In this document: positions 7,524 through 15,692 of the stretch, piece by piece
Position numbering within the stretch: position 1 is the stretch's first letter
Layout of the letters: each line of letters begins with the position of its first letter
From: a virus
Strand: one strand, 5' to 3'
IMG/VR virus record: IMGVR_UViG_3300021379_000258
Coordinates: 1 to 30,023 of that record
DNA: 30,023 nucleotides
Program-made: the position numbers and the translations under genes
Notes under the pieces: model-generated
Database searches by the model: none
What the model was told of the DNA's origin: nothing
Seen by the model: the letters and a program-made list of their open reading frames with translations, nothing else

Positions 7524-8308
7524 TGAAAAGGATGATCTTCCAAGTCGCAGTGGGTAAACCCTCGGCTCTATATGAACGTTGCATTCAATCAGTTGCGGAC
7601 TACTGCGAGACGCATGACATCACTCACTACGTGTTGCGTCAACCTCAATATCGTATCGCACCCGATCCTTTCAACATGGGTCGGTCTCGTGAGTCCTTTG
7701 AGAAGTATGGTGGTTACCTTCCCATCTTTGAGAAGGAGGTTGCGTTCGACTATATCGACAACTACGATCAGATCGCAATCATTGATGCGGACATCACCAT
7801 TCGCCCTGACGCACCCAACATCTTTGAAGAGTTTGGTACGTCTCATGCATGGGGTGGTGTGGTCGAACGTGATATGGATATCCAGCCTTGGTACGTGCAG
7901 AAGATCATCAACTACTCTCGTATGCAGTACGGTCAACTACACAACAACAGACTTGATTTCAAACCAACTGACCGTGGGTTTGAGTTCTTCAACATGGGTA
8001 TGATTCTTCTCAACTGCGAGAAATTCAAACCATACCTGAAGGGACAGACAGGTAAACAGTTCCTTCAACGTGCAGAGTTCAAGGACTTTGTGGATGGGGT
8101 AGGCGCATGGAAATGGTCTACAGATCAAACACTCTTGAATGTATTCCTCAAAAAATACAACGTTCCGGTCAAGCACATGGACAACGTGTGGAACGGTCTA
8201 TACACTGCAGTAAACAACGTTAAGGAATGTCATTTCATTCACTTCTTCCTCAAGGACAAGTTACCTAACAGGGGAGAGAACGTGGACGAACTGTTTAAGT
8301 CAATATGA
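7523..8308 (+). CDS. GT-A glycosyltransferase, GT8-like
   Basis: A 261-residue protein. IAIIDADITI contains Asp88-Ala-Asp90, the metal-binding DxD motif at the end of a hydrophobic strand. FEFFNMGMILLNC (about 150-162) matches the 'NxG' acceptor-side segment, and WSTDQTLLNVFL matches the later D-Q motif of GT8-type enzymes. It ends in a His-containing stretch, CHFIHFF, comparable to the C-terminal metal-binding His of the family. Length fits. Start overlaps the stop of the preceding ORF by one base and its end overlaps the next gene by 4 bases (ATGA). Donor and acceptor are unknown. Confidence 0.75.
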   Translation: MKRMIFQVAVGKPSALYERCIQSVADYCETHDITHYVLRQPQYRIAPDPFNMGRSRESFEKYGGYLPIFEKEVAFDYIDNYDQIAIIDADITIRPDAPNIFEEFGTSHAWGGVVERDMDIQPWYVQKIINYSRMQYGQLHNNRLDFKPTDRGFEFFNMGMILLNCEKFKPYLKGQTGKQFLQRAEFKDFVDGVGAWKWSTDQTLLNVFLKKYNVPVKHMDNVWNGLYTAVNNVKECHFIHFFLKDKLPNRGENVDELFKSI

Positions 8309-9078
8309 AACCACCTGTAAGATTTGCCCTTCAGTACCCCTCTGGTGCTGGCGGTATGTTTTTAACTGAACTTGTGGACAACACTGTGTGGGAAGACTCA
8401 GGGTGTTGGGACACGAATCCCGGCTGTCGCAGGAACATGCACTTCAACGAGTACGGTGGTTCTGTGCACTGCGTTCAGGTCGATGATTCTACCGAAGCAC
8501 TACCCACAACCAATCATTCTATCTTGATTGCAAAACAACAGATCGAAAAGTATCTACCTTTCTACGACTGTCCGACTACCTATGTTATCGACGCAACCGA
8601 CGATGACTCGTTTGACTACACCCTAGAGTTGATGTTCATCAAAAAGTGGTGTGCGTGGATGCCTCTACACGAAAAGCAAAGGGAGATCATCGATCAATCA
8701 GGCGTAAATGAATTTGTAGAAGGATATAAGTCCATTGACTTGTACAGTAAAATTGTGTTACAATATGTGAATCATCATTTGGGGAAAACCCCATTTGAGG
8801 ATTTTGTGGCTGGTGCAAGAAATGCATGGATCGATGATGGTAGGTCAAAACAACCGCCAGAAGTTTGGAGCAGGAGTCAATATAGAAATCTGAGTATTGA
8901 CCCCGAAGAGATTGAGAAATACTCGGAACTACACGTGATCAACTATGCGGATTTGTTTTTGTATGGACTACCCACGGATAGTATCTTTGATAAGTACAAG
9001 AGCGAAATACAAGAGTATCGAAACCGAAACGACAAGATTCTTGACACGTTTAACTTGGAGTTTCATATAAATAACTGA
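8305..9078 (+). CDS. Sulfotransferase-like P-loop protein
   Basis: A 257-residue protein starting MKPPVRFALQYPSGAGGMFL. The segment YPSGAGG (11-17) after a hydrophobic strand resembles the 5'-phosphosulfate-binding loop of sulfotransferases, in which a P-loop variant binds PAPS. The following helix FLTELV fits. The expected 3'-phosphate-binding R...S motif is not obvious, so activity is uncertain. The C-terminal part is charged and helical. It starts inside the previous gene (ATGA) and ends just before a late-type promoter, at the end of a run of eight tightly packed genes. It could be a structural relative without catalysis. Confidence 0.5.
   Translation: MKPPVRFALQYPSGAGGMFLTELVDNTVWEDSGCWDTNPGCRRNMHFNEYGGSVHCVQVDDSTEALPTTNHSILIAKQQIEKYLPFYDCPTTYVIDATDDDSFDYTLELMFIKKWCAWMPLHEKQREIIDQSGVNEFVEGYKSIDLYSKIVLQYVNHHLGKTPFEDFVAGARNAWIDDGRSKQPPEVWSRSQYRNLSIDPEEIEKYSELHVINYADLFLYGLPTDSIFDKYKSEIQEYRNRNDKILDTFNLEFHINN
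9066..9073 (+). promoter_or_regulatory. T4-type late promoter (TATAAATA)
   Basis: Exact match to the T4 late -10 sequence TATAAATA, overlapping the end of the preceding gene. Transcription would begin near 9079, about 41 bases before the ATG at 9121. A gp33-like late co-activator is encoded at 24607, so the phage has part of the matching machinery. Confidence 0.7.
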
Positions 9079-9120
9079 AGGTGAATATCTATATTAAGAG
9101 TGTGAAAAAAGGAGAACCTC

Positions 9121-9819
9121 ATGTTAGAACCCAACGAGTTTGTGAAGAAAATTCGCAACGAAAATCAAGCACTGTTCGAAGCGTCCAAGATGAATGTCAA
9201 GGCGTACTTCGAAGGTGACCTTTCCGAAGAGGAAATGGTCGATCACTTCATTGGTCGAATGGTCAATGAACGTATGAACATGGCTGAAATTTCTCAGCAG
9301 ATTGCAACTGCGGCTGATAATACAGACCCCAAAGAACTTGAACTTCTGTCAAAGCAGGCTGCAGACGAAGCAAAACACTATCGCATGGTCAAGGAAGTCA
9401 TTGAACATATCTCTGGCAATGTATGTGATGCCGCAGAAGCACTTCGAAAGGAACGTGAAATGGACACCGCAAAGGGTGCATCGCTTCTTGAAAAGTATGG
9501 TGCACAGTGTGACGAAGCAGTCCTTGCTGCATATCAATTGGTTGCGGAAGGACGTGCAGAAGCAGTCTGGAACCAGATGGCTGATACTATTCAAGATGAT
9601 TACATCTCTACACGGTATCGTGAAATCGCAAAGGACGAAGGTTTCCATTCTGCAATCGGTGGATGGAAGTTGCGTCAACTTGCAACGGATGAAGAGACTC
9701 AGACCCGTGTACAGAAAGTTATTGAAGGAATGAGAAAGGACTTGTTCGAAATCTCGTGTTCAAATACCGTCGAAGCGGAAGGATCACGACAACTGGTGAA
9801 CGAAGCATACAACTGGTAA
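9121..9819 (+). CDS. Ferritin-like diiron protein
   Basis: A 232-residue, nearly all-helical protein with the four-helix diiron ligand pattern: Glu50 (NERMN), Glu83-x2-His86 (DEAKHYR), Glu143 or Glu147 (VAEGRAEAVW) and Glu173-x2-His176 (DEGFHSA). Two ExxH motifs place it with ferritin-like oxidases and oxygenases rather than with ferritin storage proteins. Ribosome site AAAGGAGAA is strong and a T4-type late promoter lies 48 bases upstream, so it may be expressed strongly late in infection. The substrate is unknown. It ends 3 bases before the glutamine amidotransferase gene, suggesting a joint role. Confidence 0.75.
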   Translation: MLEPNEFVKKIRNENQALFEASKMNVKAYFEGDLSEEEMVDHFIGRMVNERMNMAEISQQIATAADNTDPKELELLSKQAADEAKHYRMVKEVIEHISGNVCDAAEALRKEREMDTAKGASLLEKYGAQCDEAVLAAYQLVAEGRAEAVWNQMADTIQDDYISTRYREIAKDEGFHSAIGGWKLRQLATDEETQTRVQKVIEGMRKDLFEISCSNTVEAEGSRQLVNEAYNW

Positions 9820-9822
9820 ATT

Positions 9823-10389
9823 ATGAATATTGGGCTCACTCAAAGAGTCATTGAATATTCGGTTGAATCAGGAATCCTTTGTGACGCAACAGATCATGGT
9901 TGGTACTCAGCCCCGTTTCTGAAAGGTCACAAACTGATTCCTGTTCCGAATAGACAGGACTTAGATTATGATGAACTTGCGGAAGAGTTAGACCTCTTGA
10001 TCATCACCGGCGGCAAGAACGAAGACATTCGTGTCATTACCGAAACGGAAATTGCAACATCAATGGTGTCTTTAGGCAAACCTATTCTAGGTGTTTGTCA
10101 CGGTGCTTTTTTGTTGACCTCTATCCTTGGTGGTCATGTCGATGGTGATAAGAAACAACACTTCTTTAGCGAACATTCTGTTTACTATAGAGGTATGACC
10201 AAGACGGTAAACAGTTTCCATACACCCTTTATCAAAGAGAAACCGCCCGGAGCAATGGTGCTTTGTACTGATCCCGAAGGCGACATTGAGTCTTGGATAA
10301 AGGATAATATCTGTGCTATTGTATGGCATCCCGAAAGAATGAAGGAGCCCTTTATTCCAGAAGAGATTTTGGAGGCAACAGGATTATGA
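9823..10389 (+). CDS. Class I glutamine amidotransferase (gamma-glutamyl hydrolase-like)
   Basis: A 188-residue GATase1 domain. The nucleophile elbow is GVCHGAF with Cys92, and the catalytic His-Glu pair is His169/Glu171 in WHPERM. LLIITGGKNED (58-68) is the oxyanion-side GG loop. All three catalytic residues are present. Such domains release ammonia from glutamine for a partner synthetase, or hydrolyse gamma-glutamyl bonds. No fused synthetase is present, so the ammonia acceptor must be a separate protein. It lies between the diiron protein and the cupin, overlapping the cupin start by 4 bases. Confidence 0.88.
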   Translation: MNIGLTQRVIEYSVESGILCDATDHGWYSAPFLKGHKLIPVPNRQDLDYDELAEELDLLIITGGKNEDIRVITETEIATSMVSLGKPILGVCHGAFLLTSILGGHVDGDKKQHFFSEHSVYYRGMTKTVNSFHTPFIKEKPPGAMVLCTDPEGDIESWIKDNICAIVWHPERMKEPFIPEEILEATGL

Positions 10390-11057
10390 TCAAAGAACTC
10401 ACTCACAGAGACACAAAAGCATGTAGAGACATCTGGTCTTACGACATCACGACTTACAAAGGTTCGAACTTTATCGAACTGGACAATGCGCTGGGCACAC
10501 GATATATCATGTCTATCAACTGTAGAATCATGACGCCGGGATTTGTGTCTACTGCTAACGGATACACTTGTATTCAAACCCAGAAGTACACGCAAGTGGA
10601 GATGGTTGCAGACTCAGTTCTGTGCGTTGTGGATTTCTTCGGACAGTCCCCCAACGCTGACCAGTTGTTCCACTTGAATGAACTACCCACAGGTAACCTA
10701 TCCTACATGGACGGTGGTACGAACAGTAACGCACTCAGTCCAGATCGTGCAGGAATGCCTGTGGTCAACTATGCACACTTCCCCAAGGGAATGTCGCAGA
10801 CTCTACACACCCATCCTAGTCAACGGGTCGGTCTTATCCTCTCAGGTAAGGGTCGCATTGAACTAGATGGTAATCGATACTTCCCTCTAGAGACTGGTTC
10901 CGTGTGGTACATGGAACGCAACACTCTACACAACTTCCTTTGTGATCAAGGTGAAGACGTAGCCCTTTTCGTGTTTGCGCCTGACTCCGGTACAGGCCCA
11001 ACGGATGAAATTAACCCATTGAAGGTACGCACCTATGTCGGACAACAGAGATCGTAA
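10386..11057 (+). CDS. Cupin-domain protein
   Basis: A 223-residue protein with a C-terminal cupin barrel. Motif 1 is at HTHPSQRVGLILSGKGRIEL (141-160), with His141 and His143 as metal ligands. Motif 2 is SVWYMERNTLHNF with His182. The N-terminal ~110 residues are of unknown fold and could be a second, degenerate cupin. Cupins with this pattern include sugar epimerases, isomerases and dioxygenases, all plausible in a sugar pathway. Start at 10386 is chosen because ATGA overlaps the preceding stop. It overlaps the P-loop gene at 11035 by 23 bases. Confidence 0.8.
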   Translation: MIKELTHRDTKACRDIWSYDITTYKGSNFIELDNALGTRYIMSINCRIMTPGFVSTANGYTCIQTQKYTQVEMVADSVLCVVDFFGQSPNADQLFHLNELPTGNLSYMDGGTNSNALSPDRAGMPVVNYAHFPKGMSQTLHTHPSQRVGLILSGKGRIELDGNRYFPLETGSVWYMERNTLHNFLCDQGEDVALFVFAPDSGTGPTDEINPLKVRTYVGQQRS

Positions 11058-11694
11058 CAGACCCGTTCACAAAAAAATCGTTCTGGTAACAGGCCCCCAA
11101 GGATCAGGTAATCACCTATTCAGTAAGATTCTGGGGGCAAGTCCCCATGTCTACGGATGGGACTTTGGAGACAAGTACTGGATTCCTAGTGACGAAGAAC
11201 CCTTCGCAGACTGTTGGGTCAATCCCGAACTAACCGTTCCTACCCTAGAGAAGATTGAAGAGGATTACATTGTCGCAAATGTAAGTGTGCCCTTTGTCTA
11301 TGATGGGGAGGTTCGTGTTCCTGCCATTCAAGAATTCATTGACAACGCAACCAAAGCCGGTTATACTGTAACCCTTGCAATTGTAGTACGTGATCGTAAC
11401 ATCAACGCACTGCAACAGGAACGTGTACGGGATGGTATCACGTTACCTATCGCAATGAGTTACTACAACAGTCTGGATCACTACGATAGGGTCTATCTAG
11501 ATCATGAGGCTTTGTTCTTGCACAAAGTTTCTTATATCCGATTCTTGGGTAGACTGTTGGGTATTCCGGTGGTGTATGACAACCTGAGTCATTTGGACGT
11601 TGACTCCAATAATAAGTATGTTCGGTATGTAGAAGAACACTGGTTAGATCAAGAAGTATGGAATGGACTCAGACCCAAAGATGAAAGAAAATAG
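11035..11694 (+). CDS. Sulfotransferase-like P-loop protein
   Basis: A 219-residue protein in which a hydrophobic strand KIVLVTG leads into GPQGSGNHLFSKIL (20-33), a phosphate-binding loop of the PAPS-sulfotransferase type (GSGN instead of GKS/T). Later VTLAIVVRDRNINALQQ could supply the 3'-phosphate contacts (Arg-Asp). Length is short for the family. I judge it sulfotransferase-like, but a general P-loop nucleotide-binding protein is not excluded. It overlaps both neighbours and contains a consensus promoter at 11339-11367. Confidence 0.55.
   Translation: MSDNRDRNRPVHKKIVLVTGPQGSGNHLFSKILGASPHVYGWDFGDKYWIPSDEEPFADCWVNPELTVPTLEKIEEDYIVANVSVPFVYDGEVRVPAIQEFIDNATKAGYTVTLAIVVRDRNINALQQERVRDGITLPIAMSYYNSLDHYDRVYLDHEALFLHKVSYIRFLGRLLGIPVVYDNLSHLDVDSNNKYVRYVEEHWLDQEVWNGLRPKDERK
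11339..11367 (+). promoter_or_regulatory. Near-consensus sigma70 promoter inside a coding region
   Basis: TTGACA at 11339-11344, 17-base spacer, TATACT at 11362-11367, within the P-loop gene. It could start a transcript near 11374 serving genes from 11681 onward. Same -35 and -10 sequences and spacing as the intergenic promoter at 2243. Confidence 0.45.
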
Positions 11695-12262
11695 ATACAT
11701 CCTGTTCACGGGTGCGCCGGGCAGTCGGTGGTCTAGTGTTGCGAATGGACTCTACCAGTCCTTTGACCTAGATACTACCGATCAGTCGGACACCCGTAGT
11801 TATGAACACAACAACGGTCTGCGTCATTCTGGTTCATACTTCGATCCTGAGATGGAGTACGACTTCTTTCCTTCTGAGTTCCACAAACCCTTTTCTGGTG
11901 AGGGTAGGAGACTGATCAAGTCTCACACCCTTGCGACTCAACTAGAGATGCACAAACAGTATCCTATTGTTCTGGTCTATCGGAGTGACATTCGATGTCT
12001 TGACTGGTGGAAAGAATGTGGTGGTTTCGATATTGAGTATCCGAACTACAGTTGGTACAGAGAAGAACGAGTGATGTTCTCAAACATCCAGAGACAGAAC
12101 CACGGAATAATGCGGTTCATATATAACAATCGGGGGAAAATTAAAGAGTGTACTGATACCTTCGAAGTGCTTACAGAATTGGGTCTCAGTACACTAGGAG
12201 TTAGAATTGAAGGTTATCAAGAGAAGGACACTACTGTCTATGTCTATAAACCCACACTATGA
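11681..12262 (+). CDS. Degenerate sulfotransferase-like P-loop protein
   Basis: A 193-residue protein with YILFTGAPGSRWSSVANGL (6-24): the strand-loop-helix shape of a P-loop, with GAPGSRWS replacing the usual GxxGSGKS/T. IVLVYRSDIRCLDWW lies where the 3'-phosphate-binding Arg/Ser would be. ATG 11681 overlaps the stop of the previous gene by 14 bases; an earlier start at 11663 is possible. It resembles its upstream neighbour in layout and may be an old tandem duplicate. Catalytic competence is doubtful. Confidence 0.5.
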   Translation: MKENRYILFTGAPGSRWSSVANGLYQSFDLDTTDQSDTRSYEHNNGLRHSGSYFDPEMEYDFFPSEFHKPFSGEGRRLIKSHTLATQLEMHKQYPIVLVYRSDIRCLDWWKECGGFDIEYPNYSWYREERVMFSNIQRQNHGIMRFIYNNRGKIKECTDTFEVLTELGLSTLGVRIEGYQEKDTTVYVYKPTL

Positions 12263-12788
12263 TTTTCTGAAGGACTACTTCACTAACACTTGGCCAAGTT
12301 CTCGCACCGCAGGACTTGATAATTATCACTGGACTGGATTTAGGTTGATTGATGAAATTGAAGAGGGAGAGCGAGTCTTGGACGTGGGCTGCGGAGTTAA
12401 TCCTTTTAAGCGCCACATTCGTCATCTGCACGGAATTGATATTACTGATATCGGTGCTGATGAGGTAGTTGCAATTGAGGACTATGAGTTAGTTCATATG
12501 TACGAAGATAAGTTCGACGTTGCGTTCTGTTTGGGTAGTATCAACTTCGGTGACATAGATTTGATTCGAACACAAGTCTATCGGGTATCAGATGCGCTTC
12601 ATGACAAAGCAAGAATTTACTGGAGATGCAATCCAGGCCATAGGGATCATGGTAACGACAGGGTAGGTGAGGTTCCATTCTTTAACTGGACGATTCAAGA
12701 CCACATCATGTTAGCGGAAGAAACAGGGTTTGAAGTGACTGAGTTTATGCCCGACAGAAATAGGATGTATGTAAAATGGGAGCGTTAA
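12240..12788 (+). CDS. Class I SAM-dependent methyltransferase
   Basis: A 182-residue protein. RVLDVGCGVNPF (45-56) is motif I of SAM methyltransferases, IDITDI the acidic strand 2, and FDVAFCLGSINF the strand-4 motif with a 'Leu-Gly-Ser' turn typical of Methyltransf_11-type small-molecule enzymes. The start at 12240 overlaps the gene before by 23 bases; its end overlaps the next methyltransferase by 13. Substrate unknown. Two different methyltransferases side by side suggest two methyl groups placed on one product. Confidence 0.75.
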   Translation: MSINPHYDFLKDYFTNTWPSSRTAGLDNYHWTGFRLIDEIEEGERVLDVGCGVNPFKRHIRHLHGIDITDIGADEVVAIEDYELVHMYEDKFDVAFCLGSINFGDIDLIRTQVYRVSDALHDKARIYWRCNPGHRDHGNDRVGEVPFFNWTIQDHIMLAEETGFEVTEFMPDRNRMYVKWER

Positions 12789-13420
12789 GAGAACTATTCG
12801 ACGAATATGAATGCGACAAAGGTACTAAGAAACACATGTATGACCGTTGCTACGAGCCATACATGGAGGCAAAGCGTAACGAACCTATTAACATCCTTGA
12901 GATCGGATGTTTTCGGGGTGAGAGTACCAAGGCATTTTTGGATTATTTTCCTCATGCTAATATTTACACGATTGACATCTTCGAAAGAGTCAAACCGAAA
13001 GACATTGAGGTGTTAAACGACGAACGGTGTCATTGGTTGAAACATGACACTACAAATGCTTACTTACCTACTGCAATGAAAAACAAGTGGGGGGATGTCA
13101 AGTTCGATTTCATCATCGATGACGGTGCACACTGGCCTGAAGCAAACCGAAAGACCTTTGAGTCGTGTTTCCCTTTTCTCAAAGAAGACGGTGTGTATTT
13201 CATTGAGGATGTGTGGATGTTAGATCGTGACTACGCTGCAAATCATTCTTGGGTCAAAAGGCGTCCTCACCTATATTCTCTGGGAGAACACATTCGGTTG
13301 ATGACTACGATTGAGAAGTATGATCTCAAACATTACGACTACACCAAGACCGTTCGAAAAATAAACGGAGTTGAGGAAAATTATCCGGACAGTTACATCC
13401 TAAGAGTCAAGAATGCGTAA
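12776..13420 (+). CDS. Sugar O-methyltransferase-like SAM enzyme
   Basis: A 214-residue protein. NILEIGCFRGEST (39-51) is the SAM-binding loop and DFIIDDGAHW (111-120) carries the Asp-Asp-x-x-His group that binds a metal in macrocin/mycinamicin O-methyltransferase-like enzymes, which methylate sugar hydroxyls. GVYFIEDVW downstream completes the strand-5 pattern with its Glu-Asp. Length matches the catalytic domain of that group. It overlaps neighbours on both sides, so it is part of the island operon. Confidence 0.8.
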   Translation: MGALRELFDEYECDKGTKKHMYDRCYEPYMEAKRNEPINILEIGCFRGESTKAFLDYFPHANIYTIDIFERVKPKDIEVLNDERCHWLKHDTTNAYLPTAMKNKWGDVKFDFIIDDGAHWPEANRKTFESCFPFLKEDGVYFIEDVWMLDRDYAANHSWVKRRPHLYSLGEHIRLMTTIEKYDLKHYDYTKTVRKINGVEENYPDSYILRVKNA

Positions 13421-14108
13421 ACTTTTTATCCATATCCCCAAGAACGGGGGTATGACCATTCGACGAAACCCCGAACTTCGCAACCATATTATTCCCTGTG
13501 TTCCTCAGACTCATAAGAGTAGGGAATACACTAGGGGTCTAGAACAGAAGATGGCTGCAACCGGAGATGATCTAGGATACGAACATGCAAGGTGGAGAGA
13601 CCTTGCCCCTCACGTACAGAACACTAATCGTGCTTTTGCGATTGTTCGCAACCCTTGGTCACGTGTGGTGTCTCGTTACTTCTTTGCAAAGAAAGTCATT
13701 GAAGTAGAGAAGGACTCAAACGTTTACGGTCAGAAAGACTACGCAGACGTTTCGTCCTTCGAAGCGTTTCTAGAGGAACGTCACAAGTGGGGTGGTCAAG
13801 ACTACATGTGGCATCGTGCAGTACGTGGTTGGTATAATGCATATGATTACGTTACGGATGGACAAGATAACGTAAAGTGTGATATACTTCGTTTCGAAAA
13901 TTACAACGAGGATATCAAGGCATACTTTGGTGTACTGTTCAATCCAGAACCTCGCAATGTGACCAACCTACATAAGGGTACGTATCAAGAGATGTATAAC
14001 GAGAAGACGATTCAGGTGGTTGCGGACTGGTATAAACAGGACATTGATTACTGGGGATTCGACTTCGATACCGGAGCAGCGAAGAACTACTGGAATGGAC
14101 TTGGTTAA
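13413..14108 (+). CDS. Sulfotransferase (sulfotransferase-2-like)
   Basis: A 231-residue protein with both PAPS-binding elements: FIHIPKNGGMTI (5-16), the 5'-phosphosulfate loop with Lys10, and AIVRNPWSRVVSRYFF (76-91), the 3'-phosphate motif with Arg79 and Ser83. This pair is characteristic of carbohydrate sulfotransferases of the chondroitin/heparan type. It is the clearest of four sulfotransferase-like genes in the island. It would move sulfate from PAPS to a sugar hydroxyl. It overlaps the preceding methyltransferase by 8 bases and the next gene by 14. Confidence 0.85.
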   Translation: MRKLFIHIPKNGGMTIRRNPELRNHIIPCVPQTHKSREYTRGLEQKMAATGDDLGYEHARWRDLAPHVQNTNRAFAIVRNPWSRVVSRYFFAKKVIEVEKDSNVYGQKDYADVSSFEAFLEERHKWGGQDYMWHRAVRGWYNAYDYVTDGQDNVKCDILRFENYNEDIKAYFGVLFNPEPRNVTNLHKGTYQEMYNEKTIQVVADWYKQDIDYWGFDFDTGAAKNYWNGLG

Positions 14109-15036
14109 ACTGATAGAGATGGCTAACAAGATTGAAAGTCCCGAACCAACACAAGTAGGAATTGGTGATGATAGACACATCAAAGCCTTAATTATTTCTC
14201 TGGTTGAGGATGGTGCAGCAACCCATGCAACCCGTAGATTGATTCGTTCTATTGAGAACACGGGTTCGAAAATCAATCCTCTCATTTTGTCTGCCACGAC
14301 ACCGGATAGAATTCAGAAAGACCTGAACGATATCTCGTACCTGAAAGTAAAACCACGATGGACTTGGCCTCAAGATGACTCTGGGAATGGTCTTGATTTA
14401 AGAACAGGATTATATCGTAAGGCATATCGTGCAAACGATCAGAGAAAGGTTATTGCGTGTATGGTCTCCCATATGCGTACATGGCAACATTGTATCGACG
14501 TTAATGAACCCATCATGGTATTAGAACAGGACGCATTATTCATACGTCCTTTTCAATGGGAAGAACTTTCTAATCCCAAACCTATTACTGTCGCTTCTGG
14601 TTGGTGGGAACGATGGAAGGATACTCGTGAGATTACTGTGTTACCTTGGAATGAAAAGAAGAAATGGGAGACCATGAGAGATGCTGTCAACAAAGAACCT
14701 GTTGGAACTTTTAAGGCGGGTATCCTTGGGTTGAACTCTCCGATTGGTGCGACACGTAAAGCGTCCGTTTTCCATAACGCACTGTTTGGTAAATATGGTT
14801 TTCACAGTGTTCCTTCGGTGGATGGTCTTGGTGACGATCCCTTACCGCAGGGTCTTGCAGGAAACTCTGCATACATCATCAAACCTTGGGCTGCAAAGAA
14901 ACTACTAGATAAAGTCGCAGAGATTGGAATGTGGCCCAATGATGCCCTTATGTGTAAACAGTTTTTTCCGTGGATGCAAGTCTGCTGGCCTTACTATACG
15001 GTGGTGCAGGGAACCGCCTCTTCAACAACGGGATGA
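14095..15036 (+). CDS. GT25-like (LPS biosynthesis type) glycosyltransferase
   Basis: A 313-residue protein. The family pattern is the conserved ACMVSHMRTWQHCI (121-134), then IMVLEQDALF with Glu144-Gln-Asp146 as the E/D-x-D metal site, as in LPS beta-galactosyltransferase-type GT25 enzymes. A C-terminal GNSAYIIKPWAAKKLL fits the acceptor-end 'xxAYxIxxxxAxkLL' segment, and WPNDALM the late Asp. The ATG at 14095 overlaps the sulfotransferase stop by 14; 14119 is an alternative. It ends overlapping a second GT25-like gene (ATGA). Confidence 0.75.
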   Translation: MDLVKLIEMANKIESPEPTQVGIGDDRHIKALIISLVEDGAATHATRRLIRSIENTGSKINPLILSATTPDRIQKDLNDISYLKVKPRWTWPQDDSGNGLDLRTGLYRKAYRANDQRKVIACMVSHMRTWQHCIDVNEPIMVLEQDALFIRPFQWEELSNPKPITVASGWWERWKDTREITVLPWNEKKKWETMRDAVNKEPVGTFKAGILGLNSPIGATRKASVFHNALFGKYGFHSVPSVDGLGDDPLPQGLAGNSAYIIKPWAAKKLLDKVAEIGMWPNDALMCKQFFPWMQVCWPYYTVVQGTASSTTG

Positions 15037-15692
15037 TTATGAAAAGTTACGTGATCACTATCATGAACAACGAGAAATCTGTAGAGGTAGCAGAAAGGTG
15101 TATCGCATCCGGAAAAAAGTTCGGAGTGGACATTGAGAAGTGGGGAGCAGTAACCCCCGCAGATGCTCCTCAGGCGATTGCTAAACGAGAGGGAATCCAG
15201 ACGAAAGGTTTTGATGAAGTCTATTCTCGTTTTGAAAACTGTCTGTCTGCTTTCCTCTCTCATTACAGTCTATGGCAAGAGTGCGTTAGACTAAATCAAA
15301 ATATCACGATCTTCGAACACGATGCCGTTCTGTACGATGCAATCCCCAATAGACCTTTCCTTGGTGTCATGAATATTGGTGAACCTAGTTATGGTAGATT
15401 CGTTCAACCCCGACACATTGGAGTGGGGCCACTTACCACCAAGAAGTATCTGCCAGGCGCACATGCATATCAGATAACTCCTCGTGGTGCAAAGACTCTG
15501 ATCTCAACCGCACAGGACAACCGTGCAAGACCTACGGATGTATACATCAACGTAGACAACTTTCCTTGGATACAGGAATACTACCCTTTTGTTGCAAAGG
15601 CGGATGACTCTTTCTCAACCATTCAGGTAGAGAGAGGATGTATCGCCAAGCATAACTATAGTGAAGATTATAAGATTGAGACTGTACTATGA
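15033..15692 (+). CDS. Second GT25-like glycosyltransferase
   Basis: A 219-residue protein with the same features as its upstream neighbour: SHYSLWQECVRL (76-87), ITIFEHDAVL with Glu95-His-Asp97, and GAHAYQITPRGAKTLI. It is shorter, lacking part of the central insert. The pair looks like an ancient tandem duplication that has diverged. The start at 15033 forms ATGA with the previous stop; ATG 15039 is an alternative. It overlaps the next gene by 4 bases. The two enzymes may add successive sugars. Confidence 0.75.
   Translation: MIMKSYVITIMNNEKSVEVAERCIASGKKFGVDIEKWGAVTPADAPQAIAKREGIQTKGFDEVYSRFENCLSAFLSHYSLWQECVRLNQNITIFEHDAVLYDAIPNRPFLGVMNIGEPSYGRFVQPRHIGVGPLTTKKYLPGAHAYQITPRGAKTLISTAQDNRARPTDVYINVDNFPWIQEYYPFVAKADDSFSTIQVERGCIAKHNYSEDYKIETVL

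Noticed and set aside
8735-8764. TTGACT-18-TACAAT inside the P-loop gene
   Set aside because: Two mismatches and suboptimal spacing; expected by chance.
13859-13888. TGGACA-18-TATACT inside the sulfotransferase gene
   Set aside because: Weak -35 and long spacer; not distinguishable from coding sequence.
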